From positions 1-38,382 of the forward strand of contig NZ_JAFHAP010000015.1 in the NCBI RefSeq assembly GCF_016938855.1: a DNA stretch of 38,382 bases. Reading direction: 5' to 3'. Shown here in pieces: positions 8,467 through 15,927 of this stretch. Source of the DNA: Polycladomyces zharkentensis (lineage in GTDB: Bacteria > Bacillota > Bacilli > Thermoactinomycetales > JIR-001). The notes below the pieces were generated by a model, which ran no database searches, was not told where the DNA came from, and worked only from the letters and a program-made list of their open reading frames with translations. Position numbers and translations under genes: made by a program. Every line of letters begins with the position of its first letter. Position 1 is the first letter of the stretch.

Positions 8467-8495
8467 TTGACTTTAAATAAGGGTCGTGGTATGGT
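8467..8495 (+). promoter_or_regulatory. Promoter of the ykuU-like peroxiredoxin gene
   Basis: TTGACT at 8467-8472, a 17-bp spacer and TATGGT at 8490-8495. The leader before the start codon is about 110 nt. Confidence 0.6.
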
Positions 8496-8612
8496 TATAA
8501 ACGTCGGGGGTACACGAGCCATGTTTACATACGATAAGCGATGGGTAAATTAAACATGGCTCTGGAACAAAACCCCTCAATTATCTCAAATACAAAAAGG
8601 AGGAAGGGACAC

Positions 8613-9158
8613 ATGGCAACTCGTCTTGTGGGACTGCCGGCTCCGGATTTTGAAATGGAAAGCACCAAAAATCTGGAGACGCTGGACGAAAAGGTGAAGC
8701 TCTCCGATTACAAAGGAAAATGGCTGGTGCTGTTCTTCTGGCCGCTGGACTTCACCTTCGTTTGCCCGACGGAAATCACTGCGATGAGCGATCGTTATGA
8801 AGAATTCAAAGACTTGGGAGCTGAAGTGCTGGGCGTCAGCACGGACAGCAAATACTCCCACCGTGCTTGGATCAAAACGCCGCGTGAAGAAAACGGTCTG
8901 GGCGAAGTCAAATTCCCGCTGGCTTCGGACTTCACCAAAAAAGTGGCCCGGGACTACGGCGTTTTGATCGAAGAAGAAGGCGTGGCCCTGCGCGGTCTGT
9001 TCATCATCGATCCGGAAGGCATCGTGCGTTACCAAGTGGTGCACGACTTGAACATCGGTCGCAGTGTGGATGAAACCCTGCGGGTACTGCAAGCCCTGCA
9101 AACCGGCGGGTTGTGCCCCTCCGACTGGAAACCGGGACAAAAAACCCTGAACGTTTAA
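8613..9158 (+). CDS. ykuU: Typical 2-Cys peroxiredoxin (YkuU/AhpC-Prx1 type)
   Basis: A 181-residue thioredoxin-fold peroxidase. FTFVCPTE carries the peroxidatic Cys51; GGLCPSDW carries the resolving Cys168 near the C-terminus, as in obligate-dimer 2-Cys enzymes. It reduces hydrogen peroxide and organic peroxides in the cytoplasm using a thioredoxin-like donor. An upstream in-frame ATG at 8541 exists, but AAGGAGGAAGG directly before 8613 and the usual start [13 protein letters not shown] decide for the inner start. The gene is followed by a thiol-disulfide oxidoreductase, the same order as ykuU-ykuV in Bacillus subtilis. A hairpin after the stop may separate the two messages. A PerR-type box lies upstream. 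Confidence 0.95.
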   Translation: MATRLVGLPAPDFEMESTKNLETLDEKVKLSDYKGKWLVLFFWPLDFTFVCPTEITAMSDRYEEFKDLGAEVLGVSTDSKYSHRAWIKTPREENGLGEVKFPLASDFTKKVARDYGVLIEEEGVALRGLFIIDPEGIVRYQVVHDLNIGRSVDETLRVLQALQTGGLCPSDWKPGQKTLNV

Positions 9159-9172
9159 TCAAACATCTGTGA

Positions 9173-9205
9173 AAAGGGCCTAACGCGTCTGCCGTTAGGT
9201 CCTTT
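9173..9205 (+). terminator. Terminator or attenuator between ykuU and ykuV
   Basis: AAAGGGCCTAACG pairs with CGTTAGGTCCTTT (13 bp, one G-T pair) around a 7-nt loop. The T tract is short, so read-through into ykuV is likely; this would make more peroxiredoxin than partner. Confidence 0.65.
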
Positions 9206-9240
9206 CTTCCACCAAACGCTAGAAGGAGGTTTGATGTGCG

Positions 9241-9690
9241 ATGGCCATGCGTCTGAGAACGCCAATGCCCGAGCTCAAAGGGGTCACCGAGTGGGTGAAC
9301 GGCGAAGTCTCCAAGGAAGATCTTCAAGGCAAGCCGGTGCTCATTCACTTTTGGTCCATCAGTTGTGGCATGTGCAAGGCCAGCCTGCCGCAAGTGAATG
9401 AAATTCGGGAAAAATACAAGGACAAAGGACTGCAAGTGATCGGTGTCCACATGCCGCGATCCGAAAAAGACACGGAAATCGGCCCGGTCAAAGAGACGAT
9501 CGAAAAATACGAATTGAAGCATCCCCAAGCAATCGACAATGAACACAACGTGGTGGACGCATTTGAAAACGAATTTGTACCGGCGTTCTACCTGTTTGAT
9601 CAAGAAGGCGTATTGCGTCACCGCTCGGCCGGTGAAAAAGCGCTCAACCTGTTGCAAAACCCGTTGAATCGCATTTTGGGCGAAGAATAA
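9241..9690 (+). CDS. ykuV: Cytoplasmic thiol-disulfide oxidoreductase (YkuV-like, TlpA/thioredoxin fold)
   Basis: A 149-residue thioredoxin-fold protein with the redox motif SCGMC (Cys42 and Cys45) and no signal peptide. The start MRLRTPMPEL, the block IHFWSISC, the VHMPRSE segment and FENEFVPAFYLFD closely match what I know of B. subtilis YkuV. It can reduce disulfides, and its position right after ykuU suggests that it recycles the peroxiredoxin; that partnership is inference. AGAAGGAGGT is 11 bp before the ATG at 9241; a second in-frame ATG at 9247 fits the family start equally well. gcvH follows after 15 bp. Confidence 0.9.
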   Translation: MAMRLRTPMPELKGVTEWVNGEVSKEDLQGKPVLIHFWSISCGMCKASLPQVNEIREKYKDKGLQVIGVHMPRSEKDTEIGPVKETIEKYELKHPQAIDNEHNVVDAFENEFVPAFYLFDQEGVLRHRSAGEKALNLLQNPLNRILGEE

Positions 9691-9705
9691 TGCGGAGGGA
9701 TCAGG

Positions 9706-10092
9706 ATGAATCTGCCGAAAGAATTGCGGTACAGCGAAGAGCACGAGTGGGTCAAAGAAGAGGGCGACAACAAGGTACGCGTCGGGATCACCGATTTCGC
9801 CCAATCGGAATTGGGTGATATTGTGTTTGTGGAGCTGCCCGAAGCAGGTACCGAAGTGACGGCAGGCGAGCCGTTCGGCAGTGTGGAATCCGTCAAGACG
9901 GTGTCGGAGTTGTATGCACCGGTCAGCGGAAAAGTGGTGGAAGTGAACGGTGAATTGGAAGATTCGCCGGAAAAAGTGAACGAGTCCCCGTACGGTGACG
10001 GGTGGATGATTGTCGTGGAAATGTCTGATCCGTCCGATCTTGACAAACTGTTGAGTGCGGAAAAATATGAGGAATTGGTGAATGAAGATTAA
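9706..10092 (+). CDS. gcvH: Glycine cleavage system H protein
   Basis: A 128-residue lipoyl-carrier protein. The lipoylation site is Lys64 in [15 protein letters not shown], and the family start YSEEHEWV is at residues 9-16. GcvH shuttles the aminomethyl group between the P and T proteins during glycine breakdown, and in Bacillus it is also the entry carrier for lipoic acid, from which LipL passes lipoyl groups to E2 subunits such as PdhC. No gcvP or gcvT is nearby, which fits a stand-alone lipoyl-relay role. GCGGAGGGATC is the ribosome site. It lies 15 bp after ykuV. Confidence 0.96.
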   Translation: MNLPKELRYSEEHEWVKEEGDNKVRVGITDFAQSELGDIVFVELPEAGTEVTAGEPFGSVESVKTVSELYAPVSGKVVEVNGELEDSPEKVNESPYGDGWMIVVEMSDPSDLDKLLSAEKYEELVNED

Positions 10093-10117
10093 ACATTCTG
10101 ATAAAATAAAGTATAAT
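10089..10117 (+). promoter_or_regulatory. Possible promoter at the end of gcvH for the yusG-like gene
   Basis: TATAAT at 10112-10117 is a perfect -10; the -35 candidate TTAAAC at 10089-10094, with a 17-bp spacer, is weak and overlaps the gcvH stop. Confidence 0.45.
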
Positions 10118-10135
10118 ATATGATAATCGGTGCGT

Positions 10136-10173
10136 GAAGGTCCTCGGTAAAAGATTTTGCTGGTCGGACCTTC
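10136..10173 (+). repeat. Inverted repeat in the leader of the yusG-like gene
   Basis: GAAGGTCC (10136-10143) and GGACCTTC (10166-10173) are perfect inverted repeats separated by 22 nt, placed between a TATAAT promoter and the ribosome site. No T tract follows, so it is not a simple terminator. It may be an mRNA-stabilising leader hairpin or an operator. Confidence 0.5.
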
Positions 10174-10217
10174 CGCATCCCCTCATGCCAGGTACGCTTG
10201 AAGGAGGGATGACCGAG

Positions 10218-10451
10218 ATGTCTTCAAACACCAAATACCGTGTCAACATCACGCGGAAAGTGACCGGACGGATGGGCGATGGCGAAATGGTGCTGTATTA
10301 CAACAAGAAGCCGATCGGAAAGATCGACTTGCGCAACATGGACATGGAAGTGGTAGATGGGTTTGAGGTGGAGGAGAACTCCATTTACGCCGTAGGCGAT
10401 CATTTCCCCGATGAACATTATACGCAGAGCTGTGATATGGGATGGTGCTGA
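10218..10451 (+). CDS. YusG-like DUF2553 family protein
   Basis: A 77-residue protein resembling B. subtilis YusG, which also sits beside gcvH. The core is YRVNITRKVTGRMGDGEM, then YNKKPIGKIDL and a cysteine near each of the last positions (QSCDMGWC). The function is unknown. ATG codons occur at 10209 and 10218; AAGGAGGG at 10201-10208 touches the first and is 9 bp from the second, so 10218 is preferred. The conserved neighbourhood suggests a link with H protein or lipoyl transfer, but nothing in the sequence shows the activity. A strong terminator follows 10 bp after the stop. Confidence 0.75.
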   Translation: MSSNTKYRVNITRKVTGRMGDGEMVLYYNKKPIGKIDLRNMDMEVVDGFEVEENSIYAVGDHFPDEHYTQSCDMGWC

Positions 10452-10460
10452 TCCCATGAG

Positions 10461-10499
10461 AACCGTATAGCACCCCTGTTCGCTATGCGGTTTTTTTTT
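10461..10499 (+). terminator. Terminator after the yusG-like gene
   Basis: AACCGTATAGC pairs with GCTATGCGGTT (one G-T pair) and is followed by nine T residues. Confidence 0.9.
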
Positions 10500-10623
10500 C
10501 ATCAGGTTTGGCTGTTCTCCTCATGTGGTACAATATTAACAATAACAAAACAAACGCATTTTGAAAAGCGGCCGTGCTTCTTTTTTGACAGAAAGAGACA
10601 GGATCGAAGGAGGCGGAGGAGCC

Positions 10624-11046
10624 ATGGGTTTTTGCTGTGGCGCTTCGATGATCGGAACAATCGGATCATTGCGTCAGGGACCGACACGGGTGCATAACGT
10701 ACCGCTGTTTTATTGTCCGGTCTGTCACCAGGTTGAGGTGCATCACGCGGTCCGCGACGAGTTTGAACTGCTGATGGAATACGCTCTGGAAGACGGAGCG
10801 CGCGAAGTAAATCTCAATGAATATCTGGACCCTCAAAAGGTGCAGGAGTGGAAAGAACACTGCACCAGCTTTGAAGAGGATAACCCGGAAACGGTGTTGC
10901 GGGAACAGATCGACATGGCGTTGGATTTGTCACGTGTAGCCAAGGCGCTCAAAGACGAAGAATGGGAAGAACAGTTGAACAACAGGCTCCGTGTGCTCAG
11001 CCGCCGTTTGATCCGTTTCCAGCAGCAACGCGCCGAGAATAAATAA
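10624..11046 (+). CDS. Hypothetical zinc-ribbon-like protein
   Basis: A 140-residue protein of no family I can name with confidence. The N-terminus has paired cysteines (MGFCCGAS, Cys4-Cys5). A second cluster, FYCPVCHQVEVHHAV at residues 29-43, has Cys31, Cys34 and three histidines, which looks like half of a zinc ribbon. After residue 44 the protein is charged and helical, rich in E, K and R, with possible coiled-coil segments up to a basic C-terminus. The start is fixed by AAGGAGGCGGAGGAG just before ATG 10624; the frame extends upstream but without family features. It stands alone between two terminators. A structural or nucleic-acid-binding role is possible, but unsupported. Confidence 0.7.
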   Translation: MGFCCGASMIGTIGSLRQGPTRVHNVPLFYCPVCHQVEVHHAVRDEFELLMEYALEDGAREVNLNEYLDPQKVQEWKEHCTSFEEDNPETVLREQIDMALDLSRVAKALKDEEWEEQLNNRLRVLSRRLIRFQQQRAENK

Positions 11047-11052
11047 GCGAGT

Positions 11053-11081
11053 AACCCTGCCGAGTGACCGGCAGGGTTTTT
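11053..11081 (+). terminator. Terminator after the zinc-ribbon-like gene
   Basis: AACCCTGCCG and CGGCAGGGTT form a perfect 10-bp stem with a 6-nt loop followed by five T residues. Confidence 0.9.
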
Positions 11082-11116
11082 GTATGCGGAAAAACGTGCA
11101 TGAAATATTGTCCGGC

Positions 11117-11950
11117 TTACGAATGGCCGGAAGGCAGCGTTTGTTTCATCTTTTCGTGAATCCGGCGTTTGCGGTAAAACTGTTTACCGGCCTCCGCCAC
11201 GTCTTGCAACATGGTTCGGTTCCAGATTGCGCCGAAAAAGACGCCGATGACCGGTACGAGTTGGAACAGCTTTTTCCATCCCCAGGTGTCACGATAGCTT
11301 TCGAACACTTCGCGCCAACCCTGCAGTTCTGAGATTATATGCCGCTCCCGTTGGGGATCGGGCGGTTGATGGAAAACGGCCAACTGTTCGATAATCGCTT
11401 GTTTGCCTACGTAGTCGGAGCAGGAAAATTGCATGCACTTGACGATGAATGCCCGTTCTCGCGGGTCTTTGGGATCATATCCGTATACGATGGCGATTTC
11501 CTGCAGGATTTTGAGCGACAGACCCAACACGGCCGGAATGTCCAGCGCCAGTGTGAATACGCCACCGAATCCCGTGGTCGCCCCCTGTACGGTGGCGACC
11601 CCGACATGAGTTTCAATCATGTCATCGGCCAACTCGTCCATGACATTCAGCGGGGCCTCCGCCATTTGCGCGGGCGTGTAAGGAGGACGGAGCTGTGGCC
11701 ATTTTTGGGCACACTTTTGGTAGACGCGCTGTTCCAGAATGAGATAGCGGCCACCTGTCATCAAAAAGTTGCCCAATTCGTTCAACGCTTGTTCGATTTT
11801 GTCGTGAACGGCGCGTGGTGTGATTTTGTCCAATACAGCGAAAGGGATTCTGCCGAGTTTCTCCCAAATCCAGAGATCTTTTTGCTCCTGTTCCCATTTT
11901 TCGATGTGAGCCAGTTCCTGCTGGAGGAATTCTCTGCTCTCATGCATCAT
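11117..11950 (-). CDS. EcsC family protein
   Basis: A protein of about 277 residues that fits the EcsC-like family, whose members share the pattern ATTGFGG, an LDIPAVLGLSLKILQEIA helix and a YGYDPKDPRERAFI segment, all visible here. B. subtilis EcsC is encoded with an ABC transporter, but its own activity is not known. No transporter genes are nearby, so this is a stand-alone member. Two hydrophobic stretches (around VFTLALDIPAVLGL and LVPVIGVFFGAIW) suggest membrane association. The frame opens at 12070, but AAGGCGGTGG lies just before ATG 11950, and the family-like sequence begins there (MMHESREFLQQEL). It ends 36 bp from the terminator of the convergent gene. Confidence 0.8.
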   Translation of the reverse strand: MMHESREFLQQELAHIEKWEQEQKDLWIWEKLGRIPFAVLDKITPRAVHDKIEQALNELGNFLMTGGRYLILEQRVYQKCAQKWPQLRPPYTPAQMAEAPLNVMDELADDMIETHVGVATVQGATTGFGGVFTLALDIPAVLGLSLKILQEIAIVYGYDPKDPRERAFIVKCMQFSCSDYVGKQAIIEQLAVFHQPPDPQRERHIISELQGWREVFESYRDTWGWKKLFQLVPVIGVFFGAIWNRTMLQDVAEAGKQFYRKRRIHEKMKQTLPSGHS

Positions 11951-12524
11951 GTTGTCCACCGCCTTGCTCGGATGGGATGACACGTCAGTATTGTACCGGA
12001 CTTCATTTGGTATGTAACGATTTCGGTCAAAGATTGAAAGATGATGGACGGATGGAAGCGCCATTTGCATGATTTTTTCAGTATCCGGGCGGAAGTGCAG
12101 ATTGAAATGGAAGACGAAAAATTGCCTAAAACTGAAAGAAGCGGCGTATTTCTAGCAGGTTTCACCTGTGACAATCCGCTGCCGGTTTCGAACGGGAAAA
12201 CTTCCCGGAGTCGAAGTTTCCAATATGTGGCGTGTGCGCAAAAGTGATTGGAAAAAAATGATTTATGATGTGGATCAACCTTGGCATGAACAAACGAAAT
12301 AATGGATGATTTGTACGGAAGTCGTCTTAACATGGATTCGGGTGGCTTTTTCCCCTTTTTGTTCTTCGGTTAGCCCAAAGGCGGTCCGTTGGAAAAAGGC
12401 CAGCTTTCCTATGTCTACCAATGATCCAACATGCCTTACAACCTGTACATTGGAGAGGGCCATTCCGCTCAACCGATGCCATCAGAAAGGAACCGTAGCG
12501 ATCATCGGCAACTGTCGTATCACT
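11951..12524. other. Long intergenic region without a supported gene
   Basis: It separates the EcsC-family gene from the alpha/beta hydrolase, both on the minus strand. A plus frame at 12041-12247 and a minus frame at 12275-12472 are open, but neither has a family pattern or a good ribosome site. A small hairpin CAGGT/ACCTG lies at 12156-12168. It may be decayed coding sequence. Confidence 0.5.
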
Positions 12525-13217
12525 TTATCTCCCCGACCAATTTGTGATGAATGCTTCGATCTGTTCCGCCGTTTTATCCGCATCCACCAACAGATGAAAA
12601 TGATTGCCCTCAAGATGCCGGCATGGCCAGCCTTGTTGCTCCGCCTTGGCTGCCATGCTTCGGTAGGTCTCGCTGAAGCGAAGGTAGGCACACGGTGCGT
12701 CAGGCCAGGACGGGGGTACCGGGATTTTCTCTTCGTAAACGGCCAATGGAGTCGGTTGCAATTCCGCTGCAAATGCGCGACGGATGTCGGGGTCCGGGAT
12801 GGCTTCCTGCAAATCTTCTTCCGTCCATGCGGGAAGTAAACCATCCGTCGCCGCTTCGCGAAAGGCTTTTGCTTCATCCGAAGTGTCAAACAGATCCAAT
12901 CGACTTTTTCCGTCATCAGGAATCATGGCATCCACCCAAATGTAACCCGTGACCCGTCCTTCCAACGCCCGGCCGAGCATGGGAAGCAGTACGCCCGCTC
13001 CGCTGTGGGCCACCAAAACAACCGGAGAGGCGGGAGCGGCAGAGAGATGTTTCACCACCAACTCGACGTGATATTCCCAAAAGAACCGGACATGATCCGG
13101 TTTTTGGTTGTGCAGGCGGGGAACGGTCGTCTGCCATCCTCTTTTTCTCAGTCTTTCGGCCACCGGCATCCAGGAGAAAGGTCCGACCAGTGGACTATGA
13201 ATCAGTGTGACGAGCAA
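12525..13217 (-). CDS. Alpha/beta hydrolase
   Basis: A protein of about 230 residues with the alpha/beta hydrolase fold. LVTLIHSPLVGP at the start is the first strand with the oxyanion loop; VLVAHSGAGV near residues 67-76 carries the nucleophilic Ser (G-x-S-x-G type, with Ala in place of the first Gly); GNHFHLLVD near the end supplies the His. The Asp is probably in DAMIPDD or near EKIPVPPSWPD. The substrate is unknown; small esterases and the acyl-hydrolase group look like this. GGAAAGGAGG touches an ATG at 13223 but lies 6 bp before TTG at 13217, so the TTG start is preferred; the difference is two codons. It is a single gene, divergent from panE. Confidence 0.8.
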   Translation of the reverse strand: MLVTLIHSPLVGPFSWMPVAERLRKRGWQTTVPRLHNQKPDHVRFFWEYHVELVVKHLSAAPASPVVLVAHSGAGVLLPMLGRALEGRVTGYIWVDAMIPDDGKSRLDLFDTSDEAKAFREAATDGLLPAWTEEDLQEAIPDPDIRRAFAAELQPTPLAVYEEKIPVPPSWPDAPCAYLRFSETYRSMAAKAEQQGWPCRHLEGNHFHLLVDADKTAEQIEAFITNWSGR

Positions 13218-13515
13218 AGTCATCCTCCTTTCCTGTCAGGGCGTGTCCTGTTCAATGGGTTGCTCGTCTCTCCACCTGCGCCCTGAGAGAAAGCTCCGCC
13301 CCGGAAGAATACGGGTAAATACGGCTGCAATTGGAGGGAATTGCCCGCAATTTCATTCCTGCGCTTCCCGGTCTTCTCGGCCTGACTCGGTCAGTCGCTC
13401 ACTCTTCTGGTTATTGCCGGACACGCCCCGGACAGTCGTCTTTCTTTTCCGATATCTTGTGGTAGAATGGCGTTTGAGAAAACACCAAGTATTCCACACA
13501 AGGGAGGGGCGCACC

Positions 13516-14445
13516 ATGCGCTTTTTGTTTGTCGGTGCAGGCGCCGTCGGCGGATATTTCGGCGGTCGGCTGTCGGAGAAAGGAGCCGATGTCACCTTTT
13601 TGGTACGGGAAAGAAGAAAGCGTCAACTACAAGAACGTGGATTAACCATCCGAAGTATACACGGGGATTTCCATACGCAGCCAAAATTGATCACCGCAGG
13701 TGAGAAAGCGGAGCCGTTTGATTGCATCGTGCTTTCGGTTAAAGCGTATCATTTGGACACGGTGTTGGATTCCATTGCGCCGTATGTAGACGAACGGACG
13801 GTCATCCTGCCCTTACTCAACGGCATTGCCCATATCGAGGCATTGTTTGACCGCTTTGGACGGGAACGGGTATTGGGCGGGCTTTGTTTCATCGAAACCA
13901 CGTTGAACGAACAGGGAGAAGTGGAGCAATACAGCCCGCGTCACGATATCGTGTTCGGGGAATGGAATGGGCGCGTGTCGGAGCGCGTGAAAGCGATGCT
14001 TCGTGAGATGGAAGGTTCCAAAATGCAGGTACGGGTCAGCGATCATATCGTACAGGAAATGTGGAACAAATATGCGTTTATCGCCACCTTTAGCGGGATG
14101 ACGGCACTGATGCGCACCACGGTGGGGGGAGTGACGGCAGCACCGTTCGGAAAAGAGTTGTTTCGCAGGCTGTTGAACGAAGTGGTCTCGGTAGCCCGGT
14201 CGATCGAACCGTCGTTGCCGGAGGAGATGGAGGAGAAAATATGGCGGGTGATTGAGGCGCAGGGACCCCAGATGAAGTCTTCGTTGTCAAGGGACATCGA
14301 AAAGGGGTTGCCCACCGAGACGGACCATCTGCATGGTTACTTGATTCGGAATGCCCCCGCCGATCTGGATCTTCCGTTGTTGAAAACCGTGTATAGTCAC
14401 GTCAAAGCATACGAAGCCGACCGGGAAAAAACGCTCGCTCGGTGA
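13516..14445 (+). CDS. Ketopantoate reductase (PanE/ApbA family)
   Basis: A 309-residue protein with an N-terminal Rossmann fold (FVGAGAVGGYFGGRL, residues 6-19) for NADPH, the LSVKAYHLD segment with a conserved Lys near 76, an LNGIAHIE segment, and the C-terminal all-helical domain with EMWNKYAFIATFSGMTALMR and the E-T-D-H-L-H stretch near the end. The family reduces 2-dehydropantoate to pantoate for coenzyme A synthesis. The genome may contain more than one member, and some act on other 2-oxo acids, so the panE name is not certain. The open frame runs far upstream, but GGGAGGGG is 7 bp before ATG 13516 and the Rossmann motif begins there. A strong terminator follows. Confidence 0.88.
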   Translation: MRFLFVGAGAVGGYFGGRLSEKGADVTFLVRERRKRQLQERGLTIRSIHGDFHTQPKLITAGEKAEPFDCIVLSVKAYHLDTVLDSIAPYVDERTVILPLLNGIAHIEALFDRFGRERVLGGLCFIETTLNEQGEVEQYSPRHDIVFGEWNGRVSERVKAMLREMEGSKMQVRVSDHIVQEMWNKYAFIATFSGMTALMRTTVGGVTAAPFGKELFRRLLNEVVSVARSIEPSLPEEMEEKIWRVIEAQGPQMKSSLSRDIEKGLPTETDHLHGYLIRNAPADLDLPLLKTVYSHVKAYEADREKTLAR

Positions 14446-14526
14446 GTGGAGAAAGGGCGGTATCAAAGGAGAATAACGTCAAATATGATTCTCTGCTCAA
14501 TTGCGAGCACATTGGTTGCTTGGAAG

Positions 14527-14565
14527 GGACGATGACCCGGGTAAGCTGGGTCATCGTCCTTTTTT
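14527..14565 (+). terminator. Terminator after the panE-like gene
   Basis: GGACGATGACCC and GGGTCATCGTCC form a perfect 12-bp stem around a 9-nt loop, followed by six T residues. Confidence 0.92.
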
Positions 14566-14731
14566 GTGTAGGACATATACCACTACGAAAACCCGATCTC
14601 AATGTTCGTTTGGGTTTCGGATATTCCTTAGGTGACGGAGAGAGCGGGGGCCGAGGTAAGTACCGGAACAAGCTCAAGCTAGTGCCGGTATCACAGTTAT
14701 TTGAACGAATCCCAAAGTTCTGTTCAGTATC

Positions 14732-15511
14732 TTAACTTAATTCATTTTTGAGAACTTCATAGAATCTGTCTCTTGCCGTTCGTTCGATCCAAGGGACATG
14801 CCCGCAGTTCTTCAATAGAATGAATCGAAAGTCTTCAATCATTTGAGATAAAGGTTGTTTGATTCCTTCATAAGGATGCGGGTCGTAGTCACCATGGATT
14901 GCGATTACCGGACATTGTATTCGTTTGCCCAGTTCCAGAAGCTTTCCACTGCGTCTTAATTGACTGGCTTCTGTCCATACGTTTTGAAAGATATCGGGTT
15001 GAACCTCCGTTTCTTCGCCAATGGAAGGCAAAGGATCAAAAGAATCAGCTTTGGATAGGAGCTTTCCAAATTGAGATAAGGCTGCCTTGTTGTCTTGCCC
15101 GGGGTCAAGTAAGGCTTTACCCAAAGCATGTGCTTTTAACCTTTCTTCTTCGTTCAATCTGCTTAACCGCGTTGCCATGATTTTCGAAGCGTATTTTTCT
15201 TCGAAGGGACCACTTCCAATCAGTATCAATTTTTCAATCAACGAAGGATAGCGCGCAGCAAAAATAAAGCTTAACCAAGCTCCCCATGAATGACCAATCA
15301 ATGTGACGGGAAGGTCTCCATGTTTTTTTAAGAGAGTCAGCAATTCTTGCACTTGTCCTTCAATGGATGCAGATGTTTGCAACGGTTCCAAAGTGCCTGA
15401 AATATGGGAGATTTCCTTTGCTACCGGTGCCATTTCTCCCGGGGCACCGGGCCCGCCATGAATGAGTGCCACAGTGAAAGGGGGATTTCCATATTTTCTT
15501 ATATTCTTCAA
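14732..15511 (-). CDS. Alpha/beta hydrolase with HGGPG motif (proline iminopeptidase-like)
   Basis: A protein of about 259 residues. VALIHGGPGAPG at residues 14-25 is the oxyanion-loop motif seen in prolyl iminopeptidases and related hydrolases; LIGHSWGAWLS carries the nucleophilic Ser near 75; IHGDYDPHP supplies the Asp and NCGHVPWIE the His. It lacks the large cap domain of true proline iminopeptidases, so the substrate is open. The frame allows an ATG at 15526, but that codon has no ribosome site. GGGAG within the first codons is 8 bp before TTG 15511, giving MKNIRKYGNPPFTVAL, which looks like the family start. The gene is visibly more AT-rich than its neighbours and sits beside an IS-end remnant, so it may be acquired. 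Confidence 0.8.
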   Translation of the reverse strand: MKNIRKYGNPPFTVALIHGGPGAPGEMAPVAKEISHISGTLEPLQTSASIEGQVQELLTLLKKHGDLPVTLIGHSWGAWLSFIFAARYPSLIEKLILIGSGPFEEKYASKIMATRLSRLNEEERLKAHALGKALLDPGQDNKAALSQFGKLLSKADSFDPLPSIGEETEVQPDIFQNVWTEASQLRRSGKLLELGKRIQCPVIAIHGDYDPHPYEGIKQPLSQMIEDFRFILLKNCGHVPWIERTARDRFYEVLKNELS

Positions 15512-15629
15512 GTTCAAGACTCCCATTCATAAATCGTAATGACCATCTTCGTGACCTTGAGGCAAAACGGACACCCCCGATTTGACTGATGTTTTCCCCC
15601 ATCCCCCCTCATAAGCCGGTGGCTGATCG

Positions 15630-15850
15630 TGACATGCTCCGCACGGCTAAAGCACCGGAGGCCTTCTCGCTTCATCTGGCGTGGCAACCCACATCCATCC
15701 ACGATGGCTTCGTCCAAGCGTGGGTGATGTTATGTTTCACGAGTCTTAGCTCGCATCGTCGTTTTCAGCGTTTTCGCACTTCCCGGCTTGATGGTACCAA
15801 AATTCGGCGGACTTGCGAGAGCGGATGCCCTCCCGCGTCCGACGCTCGCT
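15630..15850 (-). mobile_element. Remnant of an IS200/IS605-family (TnpB-type) right end
   Basis: Read on the minus strand, 15672-15630 gives an end of the type GAGAAGGCCTCCG ... CTTTAGCC ... CGGAGCATGTCA, a hairpin (CTCCG/CGGAG at 15637-15660) typical of IS200/IS605 right ends. The minus-strand sequence before it (about 15850 to 15730) encodes a stretch reading LASPPNFGTIKPGSAKTLK that looks like a decayed end of an element's coding or guide-RNA region. No transposase or intact TnpB is present. The rest of the gap from 15512 to 15927 shows nothing else I can support. Confidence 0.45.
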
Positions 15851-15927
15851 TTCATCTCAATCCTCATTAACATCATTCTTGACCTCGCCTGTCGAATTCC
15901 TCTTTGCTTCACCTTTTTGTTTGTCCA

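Noticed and set aside
10136-10173. Glycine riboswitch or T-box in the gcvH-yusG gap
   Set aside because: The region is too short and lacks the conserved sequence blocks of either RNA class.
12041-12247. 68-codon frame with an acidic stretch between the EcsC gene and the hydrolase
   Set aside because: No ribosome site and no family pattern; kept only as part of the intergenic description.
13207-13515. N-terminal extension of the panE-like protein
   Set aside because: The Rossmann motif begins at ATG 13516 with a good ribosome site; the extension overlaps the divergent promoter region and has no homologous look.
15848-15922. 23-codon minus-strand frame (MDKQKGEAKRN...) just after the MFS gene
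   Set aside because: It overlaps the 3' end region of the exporter unit, is very short and highly charged, and has no supported function.
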